From contig NZ_FOCK01000001.1 in assembly GCF_900110085.1 (NCBI RefSeq), positions 248,001-312,000 of the forward strand: a stretch of DNA of 64,000 nucleotides. The letters are read 5' to 3'. The DNA comes from Prevotella sp. ne3005. Lineage in GTDB: Bacteria > Bacteroidota > Bacteroidia > Bacteroidales > Bacteroidaceae. Shown in pieces: positions 38,199 through 46,854 of this stretch (position 1 is its first letter; every line of letters starts with the position of its first letter). Position numbers and translations under genes: made by a program. The notes beneath the pieces were generated by a model, which did not search any database, had not been told where the DNA came from, and was given only the letters and a program-made list of their open reading frames with translations.

Positions 38199-40547
38199 AT
38201 GAAGAAATTACTAACAACCTGCTTATTAGCAACATCATTCGTTATGACAACAAATGCCCAGCCTCAGCTCCGCGCTGACAACATCGATGAGGTAATCAAG
38301 GCCATGACCCTTGAGGAGAAAGCCAAACTGCTCGTTGGCGGTGCCAACAACTTCTTCGGCGCAGGAGCCGTCGTTGGCGGTGAAGCCGACCTCGTAGCAG
38401 GTGCCGCCGGTACCTCGCCCGCCATTCCCCGTTTGGGAATCCCTGCCACTGTATTGACCGACGGTCCTGCCGGTGTACGTATTGACCCCACCCGTAAAGG
38501 AACGGACAAGACCTATTACGCCACAGCCTTCCCCATCGGCTCCTGTCTTGCCTCCACCTGGAACACGGAGCTCGTTGGCAAGGTAGGTGAAGCCATCGGC
38601 AACGAGACCAAGGAGTATCGCTGCGACGTGATTCTCGGTCCTGGTATGAATCTGCACCGCAATCCGCTTTGTGGCCGTAACTTCGAGTACTATTCAGAGG
38701 ATCCGCTGCTGACGGGTAAGATTGCCGCCGCCTATATCAATGGCGTACAAAGCCAGGGTGCAGGTGTCTCTGCCAAGCACTTCGCCGTGAACTCACAGGA
38801 GACCGATCGTACCGCTGTCGACGAGCGTGTCTCGCAGCGTGCTGCCCGTGAACTCTACCTCCGTGGCTTCGAGATAGCCGTCCGCGAGAGCGATCCCTGG
38901 ACCATCATGGCCTCATATAATAAGGTCAACGGCGAGTTCTCTATGGGCAACCACGACCTGCTCACCAAGATCCTGCGCGACGACTGGGGGTATAAAGGTA
39001 TCGTGATGACCGACTGGATTGGCATCCGTGAAGGTCTGCCCACCACCCGTGAGGTACATGCAGGCAACGACCTGATGGAACCAGGACAGCCCGCCCAGGT
39101 CGAAGAGATTATCGCAGGTGTCAAGAACGGCAGTCTCGACATCGCCGATGTCGACCGCAATGTGCACCGCATGCTCGAATACATTGTCAAGACCCCAAGC
39201 TTCCATAAGTATCCTGCTTCCAATGCCCCCAACTTCAAGGCCCACGCAGCCATCACGCGTCAGAGCGCTGCCGAGGGTATCGTCCTGCTGAAGAACAATG
39301 GCGCCCTGCCCTGGAAGAGTGGTGCCATCAAGACCGTTGCCCTCTTCGGTGAGAACTCTTACGACTTCCTCTCCGGTGGTACTGGTTCCGGTTGCGTACA
39401 CCCGCCTTATGTGGTTGACATGCTCGAAGGTCTGAAGAACGCAGGCATCAGCTCATCTGAGACCCTAACCGACATCTACCGCAAGTACATTGCCTACGCC
39501 CGAGTGAAGTTCCAGGCCGAGCGCCATCCCGCCAAGTGGTTCCAGACCGAGATGATGGGCCAGCAGAAATATCCCGAGATCAGCATCTCTCCCATCGCCG
39601 TCAACAAGGAGGTTCAGGCCGCCGATGCCGCCATCATCACCATTGGCCGTCAGGCAGGTGAAGGCATCGACCGCGACATCGCCACCGAGTTCAACCTCAT
39701 CCCCGAGGAGCGTGCCCTCATCACCGATGTGTGCAATGCCTTCCACGCTGCCGGTAAGCCCGTCATCGTAATCATCAACTCCGGCAGCGTCATCGAGACC
39801 GCCTCTTGGAGCAGCTATCCCGACGCTATCCTCTGCGCCTGGCAGCCAGGTATGGAGGGCGGCAACTCTATCGCCGACCTGCTCACCGGTAAAGTAAACC
39901 CCTCCGGCAAGCTTACGATGACATGGCCCATCGCCGCCACCGACCACGCCTCCACTCCGAACTTCCCCGGTCAGATCGACAGCTATACCTACGAGGTGAT
40001 GATTGCCAACAAGATGCCCGTCCCGGGCCATGCCTACACCAACCACGATGAAGACATCTACGTGGGCTATCGCTATTTCGACACTTTCCAGAAGGATGTC
40101 GCCTACCCCTTCGGCTTCGGTCTGAGCTACACCACATTCAGCTTCTCCAAGCCCGTTGTGAAGGCTAAGGGTAACAGCGCCGTTGAGGTGAGCATCACCA
40201 TCAAGAACACCGGTGCCGTAGCTGGTAAGGAAGTGGCTCAAGTCTATGTTCAGGCTCCCAAGGGAAAGTTGGAGAAGCCCGCTCAGGAGCTGAAGGCCTT
40301 CGCCAAGACCCGTGAGCTGAAGCCCGGCGAGAGCCAGACGCTCACAATGACCATCCCCGTGCGCGACCTCGCCTCGTTCGATGAAGCGGGTTCACAGTGG
40401 CTCACCGAGGCAGGCACCTACACCTTCTGCATCGGTAACAGCAGCCGCAACCTCCCCTGCTCAGCCTCTCTGAAACTCGCAGAGTATACCGAGAAGACCA
40501 GCAACGCCCTTGCTCCCCAGCAGCCGCTGAATCTTCTCAAGCAATAA
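38199..40547 (+). CDS. GH3 family beta-glucosidase, secreted
   Basis: 782 aa. Signal peptide (MKKLLTTCLLATSFVMTTNA), then the GH3 TIM-barrel: DGPAGVR, RNPLCGRNFEYYSEDP, KHFAVNSQE, VMTDW with nucleophile Asp272. The C-terminal sandwich follows, and the fibronectin type III-like domain at about 640-750 (GFGLSYTTF, then GKEVAQVYVQAP). It hydrolyses terminal beta-glucosides in the periplasm. It is the full-length counterpart of the truncated enzyme at 1-1653 and shares several blocks with it, but no SusCD genes are next to it. A strong terminator follows. Confidence 0.95.
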   Translation: MKKLLTTCLLATSFVMTTNAQPQLRADNIDEVIKAMTLEEKAKLLVGGANNFFGAGAVVGGEADLVAGAAGTSPAIPRLGIPATVLTDGPAGVRIDPTRKGTDKTYYATAFPIGSCLASTWNTELVGKVGEAIGNETKEYRCDVILGPGMNLHRNPLCGRNFEYYSEDPLLTGKIAAAYINGVQSQGAGVSAKHFAVNSQETDRTAVDERVSQRAARELYLRGFEIAVRESDPWTIMASYNKVNGEFSMGNHDLLTKILRDDWGYKGIVMTDWIGIREGLPTTREVHAGNDLMEPGQPAQVEEIIAGVKNGSLDIADVDRNVHRMLEYIVKTPSFHKYPASNAPNFKAHAAITRQSAAEGIVLLKNNGALPWKSGAIKTVALFGENSYDFLSGGTGSGCVHPPYVVDMLEGLKNAGISSSETLTDIYRKYIAYARVKFQAERHPAKWFQTEMMGQQKYPEISISPIAVNKEVQAADAAIITIGRQAGEGIDRDIATEFNLIPEERALITDVCNAFHAAGKPVIVIINSGSVIETASWSSYPDAILCAWQPGMEGGNSIADLLTGKVNPSGKLTMTWPIAATDHASTPNFPGQIDSYTYEVMIANKMPVPGHAYTNHDEDIYVGYRYFDTFQKDVAYPFGFGLSYTTFSFSKPVVKAKGNSAVEVSITIKNTGAVAGKEVAQVYVQAPKGKLEKPAQELKAFAKTRELKPGESQTLTMTIPVRDLASFDEAGSQWLTEAGTYTFCIGNSSRNLPCSASLKLAEYTEKTSNALAPQQPLNLLKQ

Positions 40548-40564
40548 GCAATCATACATCCCAC

Positions 40565-40606
40565 AAAAAAAGTACGGCTCTCATCCCTCAGAGCCGTACT
40601 TTTTTC
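40565..40606. terminator. Strong bidirectional terminator between GH3 and AlkD-like genes
   Basis: AGTACGGCTCT / AGAGCCGTACT stem (40571-40581, 40590-40600) with an 8-nt loop, flanked by an A-run on the left and a T-run on the right. It serves both converging transcripts, and would also end the T6SS run if the AlkD-like gene is its last member. Confidence 0.9.
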
Positions 40607-40609
40607 ATA

Positions 40610-41380
40610 TTACGCATTCATCCACTCTTTTCGTTCCCTCTCCGGCATTTTCTCAATCGCATAACGGAGCATCGTCCGAGGCATCTCCTGGACATGTTGG
40701 CTCAGGAACTCACGGAGCAGCTCCATCGATACGCGCTTTCCCATCTCACGAAGCATCCATCCTACGGCTTTGTGCATCAGGTCATGAGGATGGTGCAAGT
40801 GAACCTCGGCATAGCGCAAGCACCACGAGGGATCCCCCATCTGCGAGGTCTTCCACGAACAGACGATACTCATACGCTGTTTCCATAGACAAGAACTTGC
40901 AGCCAACTCATCAAGCACCTTCATCTTGTAATCCTTATCTCCAAGATTCGACGGCAGCATCAACCAATGCCCCAGTATCTTTGGTGCAGAGAGATCCACG
41001 AGATCCCAGTTATTTGCCTGCTCAGCATACTGCAGGTACATCGTCACGATCTCATCCCGTTTCCTGATAGCTTCTGCATCGGCCTCCAACCGTTTCGTGG
41101 CCAGCTTCTCAAACATCGACACAAGAATCAGAAAGCCACAAAGCCGGATCTCATGCCAACGGTTCATCAGCAGTTCTGGCACGTCATCGAGCGAAACATC
41201 TTTAGCCACTGCCCGAACGACCTCTCTTGTCTGCGGCACCTTCAGCCCCAGGAACTCATCGCCATAACCATACTCACCTGGTCCCGTCTTAAAGAATCCC
41301 ATGAGTATCTTTCGCTGTTCGTCATTGCGCAACGATTCCATATACGCGATGATCTCCTGTGCATAGTTTCCATTGTTCAA
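40610..41380 (-). CDS. AlkD-like DNA alkylation repair protein
   Basis: 256 aa, all-helical HEAT-like repeat protein. Typical of the family: FFKTGPGEYGYGDEFLGL near the N-terminus, the WDLVDLSAPKILG helix, and HDLMHKAVGWMLREMGKR. AlkD-type glycosylases excise alkylated bases such as N3- and N7-alkyl purines. The start is a TTG at 41380; the next in-frame ATG (41341) would remove the first helix of the family fold. It follows the TssR-like gene by 12 bp on the same strand, so it may be co-transcribed with the T6SS run, although it is not a known T6SS component. Confidence 0.85.
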   Translation of the reverse strand: MNNGNYAQEIIAYMESLRNDEQRKILMGFFKTGPGEYGYGDEFLGLKVPQTREVVRAVAKDVSLDDVPELLMNRWHEIRLCGFLILVSMFEKLATKRLEADAEAIRKRDEIVTMYLQYAEQANNWDLVDLSAPKILGHWLMLPSNLGDKDYKMKVLDELAASSCLWKQRMSIVCSWKTSQMGDPSWCLRYAEVHLHHPHDLMHKAVGWMLREMGKRVSMELLREFLSQHVQEMPRTMLRYAIEKMPERERKEWMNA

Positions 41381-41392
41381 TTTTATAATTCC

Positions 41393-43816
41393 TTAGTTAT
41401 CTTTCTCGACATAAGTGAAGGAAGTGTTACCGATAGTGAAGTGGCGGCCGTGATAGAGCCACACTTCTTTGCCGATGGGCAGCGGCTTGTCATTGTCGAC
41501 ATAGACACCATTCTCCAAGGCGATGAGGCGCATGCTGCCCACGTACTGACGTATCTCGGCCTGTACGGCTGCCACATTGCCGTTGAGGTCCCATGACAGC
41601 TGTAGGCTGCAGTCGACAGACTTACCGATAGTGACCACATGGTCGGGTGAGGTACGCATCCACTTGTAGAGGGCGACATCCATCTCCTTGACGGCCCCCT
41701 CGATATGCAGGAAGTAACGCTCCGACCTCGGAGCCACACGGGCGATACTCACAGCAATACAGACCGCATAGGTAATGAAACTCATCAACAATGCCACACG
41801 GTAGTCGAGGAAAGAGTAGGTATAGACCACCGACCAAATGAACATGGAAAGGAAACCGATGATACAGGCAGCCACCAGGAACACTTTCTCAATTCGGGTA
41901 CGCGTTGCATATGTGATGGCAAACATGATAACCCAGCTCATCAGTGCCCAGGGAATCCAGTCGACCAGGAACGAGTTGGAATCCAGATGTAAGGCGATGG
42001 GGATAATACTACCCACGACACAGCAGAAAAAGCTGGCTATACCAGCCAATATGGCACGAATCACCATCTCAAGGATGCGCAGATGCCACTGGCGGCGACG
42101 GATAGTGAGGAACGACAGGAACAGCGTGACATAGAAGCTGACATAGAGGCCAAAAGCAGGCAGATAAGTCAGACGTGAGCCATACTCTGCCACGGAGAGT
42201 TCGGCCTCCTTGGTACCATCCTTCAAACCATTGATCAAGAGCACGATGCGTTCTACAATATAGGTCGACACCGGATGATCCAATATAGTGTATAAGAACC
42301 AAGCCACGAAGCCAGAAACGATGGCCACGAATATCCACTTCAAATAGAAAAGGGCATTACGCGAGTCGTAGATATTCTTACTATTGTAATAGTGAGAGCC
42401 TTCCTTGCAGTGACGGCCATGCTCCGGACAATGGTACTCGTTCTCATCCCAGCATTGTTTGTGCATGGTGTGCTTACACTTGGTGACAATCTCATCACCC
42501 TCTACGAAAGGAGCCTTACAGAGGTAACAGGTCTCTGCCACCATCTGGCCCCCAAAGCTCATCTTGTTGCCTCCATAAACGTTCACATATTTGCGTTTGA
42601 AGATCTGATAGCGGATATAGGGCTCCAATAGCTGGAACACCAACCACGTCACCAATAACAGTACAAACAGTACGATAAATCCTTGGATAATCACATCGAG
42701 CGTGGAACCGCCATTGACAATGATAGGTGCATAGACGCTACCCAGATAGAAGAAGGTAGAGCCCGTCACGATCAGATCGTTATTAGTGACATCACGGAAA
42801 GTAAGCTGGAGGTTATGGCGATTGCCACGGAACACCTTATTGTCAGGCTGCTCAAGCGTGATGATATAATTGGAATAGTTGACATTGAAGTCCTTCATGA
42901 TGTCATCTTCAATCTCGGGCCAGTTGAACTCTCCCTGCCACAAACCATTCATATCCTTACAGAAGTATTGCATGATATTGGCATCGGCCTGTTTGCCCGG
43001 CACCATGAAGAGAGAGTCTTGGTTCGTGGTGCTCTTCTCTGCGAAGTTGGAATAGTAGGCCAACAGCTGTCCCCTGCCCTCCTTCACCTTATCAGCCAAC
43101 TGTTGCTGCATCTCAAAGTGTTTGGGGTCGATAGGTTGGTCACCATCGTAGGTCTTACCGCCTGAAAGGATGAGCATCACCTTATAACGGGCGCTGCCCA
43201 GCACGGTAGACTTATCCTGAAGTTCAGAGAACTTGGTCAGTATCGAGCGATAGAGATAGGTATAGTCTGGATCATGATGCACGAAATAGTTATTGATCAC
43301 ATAGTCAGTGGCCTGATAGGTCTCCGACACATTGTCGCCCTGCATGAAAGAAAGGAAGAGGTTTTGATCGCCAAAGAGGGTTCTGATCTCACGTACGGCA
43401 TCGCGCTCCTCGTCGACGAGCGACTGAGGCAGGCTGAGGTCGACGAGAACGAGCAGGCGCATCTTGAGCTTGGCCACCTGCTCCCGGCTGACATTCGTGA
43501 CACCGGTAACGACGGGTTGGGTCTCCTGTCTGGTCTGTCCGGAGATGAGTTTCACCTCTTGCTGCACATCGACATTCACCATGGCAGAATCCGTGAGGTC
43601 ATAGGTTCCAACATCGTGCAGCAGACGGGCTGACACGGTCATCACCTTATAATCGTCGGAGAACTTTATATCATGTATCTGAAGGCCTTCGCCCGAAACC
43701 ACCACGGAGTCCTCAGGCGACATCAAATCGTCGATATTGGGAACGCTCTGTTCATCGCAGGCCGCCGCTCCAAGAGCGACACCTACAGCCAATAACCATT
43801 TATATACCTTATTCAT
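41393..43816 (-). CDS. tssR: TssR-like T6SS-iii membrane protein with vWA, RING-H2-like and FHA-like domains
   Basis: 807 aa. Lipoprotein signal with lipobox GAAAC (Cys20). About 115-350 is a vWA-like domain (KLKMRLLVLVDLSLP, then KVMLILSGG). A first membrane helix (375-397) precedes a zinc-ligand pattern: Cys430-x2-Cys433, Cys447-x-His449, His452-x2-Cys455, Cys463-x2-His466, the RING-H2 arrangement with His as last ligand. Six further helices lie between 491 and 694, and an FHA-like domain is at about 725-805 (VVTIGKSVDCSLQL, ENGVYVDNDKPL), lacking the usual Ser-x-x-His. Seven helices with a periplasmic vWA put the RING and FHA domains in the cytoplasm. vWA-bearing TssR is specific to T6SS-iii. 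It lies downstream of the E2-Ubl genes in the same run and is an E3 candidate (inference). Confidence 0.78.
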   Translation of the reverse strand: MNKVYKWLLAVGVALGAAACDEQSVPNIDDLMSPEDSVVVSGEGLQIHDIKFSDDYKVMTVSARLLHDVGTYDLTDSAMVNVDVQQEVKLISGQTRQETQPVVTGVTNVSREQVAKLKMRLLVLVDLSLPQSLVDEERDAVREIRTLFGDQNLFLSFMQGDNVSETYQATDYVINNYFVHHDPDYTYLYRSILTKFSELQDKSTVLGSARYKVMLILSGGKTYDGDQPIDPKHFEMQQQLADKVKEGRGQLLAYYSNFAEKSTTNQDSLFMVPGKQADANIMQYFCKDMNGLWQGEFNWPEIEDDIMKDFNVNYSNYIITLEQPDNKVFRGNRHNLQLTFRDVTNNDLIVTGSTFFYLGSVYAPIIVNGGSTLDVIIQGFIVLFVLLLVTWLVFQLLEPYIRYQIFKRKYVNVYGGNKMSFGGQMVAETCYLCKAPFVEGDEIVTKCKHTMHKQCWDENEYHCPEHGRHCKEGSHYYNSKNIYDSRNALFYLKWIFVAIVSGFVAWFLYTILDHPVSTYIVERIVLLINGLKDGTKEAELSVAEYGSRLTYLPAFGLYVSFYVTLFLSFLTIRRRQWHLRILEMVIRAILAGIASFFCCVVGSIIPIALHLDSNSFLVDWIPWALMSWVIMFAITYATRTRIEKVFLVAACIIGFLSMFIWSVVYTYSFLDYRVALLMSFITYAVCIAVSIARVAPRSERYFLHIEGAVKEMDVALYKWMRTSPDHVVTIGKSVDCSLQLSWDLNGNVAAVQAEIRQYVGSMRLIALENGVYVDNDKPLPIGKEVWLYHGRHFTIGNTSFTYVEKDN

Positions 43817-43821
43817 ATATA

Positions 43822-43842
43822 TTCAATTTACAATCTTCAATA
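43822..43842. repeat. Three heptamers between the coiled-coil protein gene and tssR
   Basis: TTCAATT, TACAATC, TTCAATA in the 29-bp gap. Confidence 0.8.
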
Positions 43843-43845
43843 TCA

Positions 43846-44724
43846 TTATATCGTCGGGTAGTCACGCTGCCCCATCATACTTTCTTTCAACTTCTTAGCC
43901 TGATCTCGGGCAGCCTTGATCTGCTTCAGCTTCTGGGCAAACAGGTTGAAGAACATCATTAGGATGGCCACTGCCGCCAAGCCAATCAGATAATCCTTGA
44001 TACGCTGGATAAAGGGTTTGTAGACCATCTCCTGTATCTTCGTCGAGACGCTCTGCAACTCAATAAACTTCTTTTCCATGCCCTTCATGCGCACCTCTAA
44101 TCCCGGGAAAGCCTCTGCCGCCTCTTTAGCCTGCGCAAAGAGGGTCTGGGCCTCGGTAAAGATATTGGCCTCCTCAGCCTTCACCTTTTCCAGTTGGGAG
44201 GCCAGCTTCGGTGACAGCGAATATTTCGTCGCATCCTGATAGAGCTTACGGTATTTCTTGTCCTGTCCCCAAATAAAACGCTCAGCCTTTGAGAAGGTAG
44301 ACAACTGCTCATATTGTTGCTGACGCACAGTCAGGGTGTCGGTCACTATCTGTTGCATCTGCTGGATCTGTGCCACCTTATTGAGCAAAGAGTCATTGTC
44401 GGCGACATACACCTGCTGAGCCTGGGAATAAGTGTTCCATCTGACGGAGAAGGAGTTGAGGGCATTCGACAACGAGTTCAGACGATTGGAAACAGCATCA
44501 AGCAACGAGGCATTGAGTGGCATCTCTAAATCGATGTTCATCTGGAAGCGACTGAGAGCATAGAGCTGGTTCAGTTCTTCCTCAAACAAAAGCATGCGCT
44601 CCTGAATGTCCATGTAGGTGGACTCCAAGTCCTCCTCAGCAGGCGCTGCGGACTCCTGAGCCCCAGCCACTAGCGGCATCAGGGTCAGAAAGGCCATGAG
44701 TAGCATACTTCTTATTCTTATCAT
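43846..44724 (-). CDS. Periplasmic coiled-coil protein with C-terminal membrane helix (T6SS-associated)
   Basis: 292 aa from ATG 44724, which overlaps the upstream stop (TGATG); the in-frame TTG at 44736 is less likely. Signal peptide MIRIRSMLLMAFLTLMPLVAGA, then long helical, glutamine-rich coiled-coil segments (about 35-245), then one membrane helix (IKDYLIGLAAVAILMMFFNLF) near residue 260 and a short basic cytoplasmic tail. Probably an inner-membrane-anchored periplasmic structural or regulatory subunit. It stands where T6SS-iii loci carry poorly characterised envelope genes, but I cannot assign it to TssN, O, P or Q. Confidence 0.65.
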   Translation of the reverse strand: MIRIRSMLLMAFLTLMPLVAGAQESAAPAEEDLESTYMDIQERMLLFEEELNQLYALSRFQMNIDLEMPLNASLLDAVSNRLNSLSNALNSFSVRWNTYSQAQQVYVADNDSLLNKVAQIQQMQQIVTDTLTVRQQQYEQLSTFSKAERFIWGQDKKYRKLYQDATKYSLSPKLASQLEKVKAEEANIFTEAQTLFAQAKEAAEAFPGLEVRMKGMEKKFIELQSVSTKIQEMVYKPFIQRIKDYLIGLAAVAILMMFFNLFAQKLKQIKAARDQAKKLKESMMGQRDYPTI

Positions 44725-45920
44725 CACTTCTGACAATTCTTCCTAAAATATTGTTCTGCCTCACGGAACACCGACAGAGCATGACGCTGTTCTGCGCTAT
44801 AGACGCCCATGGACTTTACTGAGGCATTGACTTCCTTGATTGTTCCCTCACACTGGAGGATGATATCGCGCCGCTCGATGGGATCGCTGGAGAGCAACCA
44901 ACGAGCCACGGCAGCATCTATCTGACGAGCCTTCGACAGTAATGACTTCGCATTGACACCACTGCCACCGGCACCGCCGCCACCTTCAGAACCGCCCAAC
45001 ACACATTTCATGTTGGCAATAGAGTCGGCATAAGCATTATAGTCGTCCAACGCCTTCTGCAGATCGGGACAAGCGCTCTGTTCGTCCTTACGCGGGAACT
45101 GCTTGACAAGCAGATCCTTCAGGTCCTGGAACAACTTCAAACTCTCCTGATTGGTAGCGATGCCATTGGGGAATTTACTATGAAGATTATTATAACTCTT
45201 CTGGATGCCTTCCAGCGCTGTTGTGGCCGAGGCGATCTCTTCATCCAGGCCGAAACAGGGATTACGCTGGATATCTACATGATACTCCATATAGAGGTCG
45301 CGGCCAAAGCGTATCTCATACTCTTTCTTATTCGGTTTCTTGCTGACATCATCCATCAGGAGCACGTCACGAAGGCGAACCACGACAGAAGAGCGTTTGT
45401 TCATAATGTCAAACGTCTGGGTAATATAGTCATTAACCATTGCATACTCCTGTGGTGCAGGCTGGAGGCCCTCATAGTCTATCCAGCGATGGAACACATA
45501 CTGACTACGGGGCTTGGGGACCGTACTCCTGAAGAGTTTGGAGAAACGGTATTTTTCTTTCGGGTCGAAGGTTACCACATACGGCAGTAAGTCTGGGCGT
45601 ATGGTACGGCCCTTGATGGTGGGCTTGAAACGAGTATCCTCACGGAATACGAAGATATTACGATAGGAGATCAGGCTGACGGTCAGCTGATTGGCAGCCT
45701 CATCGAACACGAACTTGACCATGATGTCCTTGTCGGTAGCATCATCGTCGAGACTGATGTGGTCAGTAAAGGCCTGCCCCTGACTGACGGTCACATTCCT
45801 GACTGTCTGAGCGGAAGAAGTGAGAAGAGAGGAATGGAAAGTGAAAAGTACTACCAGTACTTTCGCAATCCACCAGTCTTTCACACCATACGTTATTTTA
45901 TATCTCATATATCTTTTCAT
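44724..45920 (-). CDS. Periplasmic protein of unknown function in the T6SS run
   Basis: 398 aa. Basic N-terminus and signal segment (IAKVLVVLFTFHSSLLTSSAQ), then an N-terminal beta-rich domain (about 40-150) and helical C-terminal region containing a flexible GGGGAGG linker near residue 320. Two or more in-frame ATGs exist at the start; ATG 45920 overlaps the E2-like gene stop (ATGA), so translation is coupled. Part of the signal segment is encoded by degenerate seven-base units (45819-45846). No known domain was recognised. It is presumably an envelope-side partner of the secretion machine. Confidence 0.6.
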   Translation of the reverse strand: MKRYMRYKITYGVKDWWIAKVLVVLFTFHSSLLTSSAQTVRNVTVSQGQAFTDHISLDDDATDKDIMVKFVFDEAANQLTVSLISYRNIFVFREDTRFKPTIKGRTIRPDLLPYVVTFDPKEKYRFSKLFRSTVPKPRSQYVFHRWIDYEGLQPAPQEYAMVNDYITQTFDIMNKRSSVVVRLRDVLLMDDVSKKPNKKEYEIRFGRDLYMEYHVDIQRNPCFGLDEEIASATTALEGIQKSYNNLHSKFPNGIATNQESLKLFQDLKDLLVKQFPRKDEQSACPDLQKALDDYNAYADSIANMKCVLGGSEGGGGAGGSGVNAKSLLSKARQIDAAVARWLLSSDPIERRDIILQCEGTIKEVNASVKSMGVYSAEQRHALSVFREAEQYFRKNCQK

Positions 45921-45934
45921 TTTTCACTTTTCAC
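45914..45934. repeat. Three TTTTCAY heptamers at the E2/periplasmic-protein junction
   Basis: TTTTCAT, TTTTCAC, TTTTCAC. The repeat encodes the C-terminal residues of the E2-like protein (EVKSEK), its stop, and the start ATG of the next gene. Confidence 0.8.
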
Positions 45935-46519
45935 TTCATCACTATCAAAGTAAATCCATTCATTGGGTTCACCCTGACGGATAACCCAGGAGGCCACCTT
46001 CAGGTCCTCGGGGTAAGGTGGTTCCGAGACAGCGTGATAGACGTCGTAGCGCAGATAATGGGCCACGCGCTCCACTCCCCATACGAGGTCGGTATAGGTG
46101 TCGGCCATATTGATGCACACCCGCCCGGCAAAGTCACCGAACCAACGGATGTTCGGATGCCATGGATGCGGAATGGGATTCCCCTCTTCGTCATGGGTCA
46201 GGAAACGGAACACTGCCGGACTGTCCACGGAGGGATAACCCTCAGGGATGTCTATACGCATCTGGAAACCTGTGGCGAAGACAGGGGCATGGGTGACACC
46301 CCGCTCACCGAAATGTGCCAGATTGCTGACACCGCAGATACTCCGGAGCTGATAGCTGACCAGATAGCCTACGGGCAGTCCGTCGGCATTGCGACGGACA
46401 ACCTGTAGCTGGATGTCGCGTCTGTTCTCCAAATGCTCCTCCAGCTTTCGCCACTCGTTCAACAGGCGTCTGTTGCGCCCGATGAACTTCCGGTCGGCAT
46501 ATCGTTCACTTTCTCTCAT
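45917..46519 (-). CDS. E2 ubiquitin-conjugating enzyme-like protein in T6SS-iii locus
   Basis: 200 aa. The order of elements is that of an E2 (UBC) fold: N-terminal helix (NRRLLNEWRKLEEHLENR, about 16-33), beta-meander (about 37-105), IPEGYPSVDSPAVFRF like the E2 YPxxPP segment, then HPWHPNIRWFG with His121-Pro122-Asn123 (the oxyanion HPN motif) and GRVCINM with Cys135 12 residues after Asn123 as expected for the catalytic cysteine. Trp147 matches the conserved post-cysteine Trp. Its ATG overlaps the Ubl stop (ATGA) and its stop overlaps the next ATG, so it is translated within the T6SS run. It should carry the Ubl as a thioester received from the E1 encoded at 51044-52180. Assignment is by motif, not by a search. 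Confidence 0.82.
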   Translation of the reverse strand: MRESERYADRKFIGRNRRLLNEWRKLEEHLENRRDIQLQVVRRNADGLPVGYLVSYQLRSICGVSNLAHFGERGVTHAPVFATGFQMRIDIPEGYPSVDSPAVFRFLTHDEEGNPIPHPWHPNIRWFGDFAGRVCINMADTYTDLVWGVERVAHYLRYDVYHAVSEPPYPEDLKVASWVIRQGEPNEWIYFDSDEVKSEK

Positions 46520-46833
46520 CCCGGAAACGGATCTGGCATTAAGAACACTTTGTCACCATTCTGCACGTTATAGTCGGCCAGTGTCTGGTCGTTACGGCCG
46601 ATACGCGGACGAAGCACTCGGATTTCATGAATCTCCGGGTCCTCACGTCCGAAGAAGTAGTCGAGCGGCGCTCCCGTTTCATCAATCGACGGGAAATCGA
46701 AGATCAGACGACCGTCACTGCCTACGGCATGACGTAGATTGTTCATCAGCGTCGACAACGGGGCCTCTGGGTTGATCACCTTAAACCTCACCGTCTTGTT
46801 CTTATAAACTATATCTAAAAAGAATTCATCCAT
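46516..46833 (-). CDS. Ubiquitin-like beta-grasp protein ending in Gly, T6SS-associated
   Basis: 105 aa. The ends resemble ubiquitin: an N-terminal hairpin (FFLDIVYKNKTVRFKVI), a helix (LSTLMNNLRHAV) and a C-terminal section TLADYNVQNGDKVFLM that lines up with ubiquitin TLSDYNIQKESTLHLV. An extra loop of about 25 residues (PLDYFFGREDPEIHEI region) explains the length above 76 aa. The protein ends PDPFPG, so its C-terminal residue is Gly and no protease maturation would be required for activation. Encoded directly before the E2-like gene with a 4-bp overlap and 21 bp after TssF. Likely the modifier conjugated by the E1 and E2 of this run (inference). Confidence 0.8.
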   Translation of the reverse strand: MDEFFLDIVYKNKTVRFKVINPEAPLSTLMNNLRHAVGSDGRLIFDFPSIDETGAPLDYFFGREDPEIHEIRVLRPRIGRNDQTLADYNVQNGDKVFLMPDPFPG

Positions 46834-46854
46834 ATAGCATGATAGGTTTTATGT

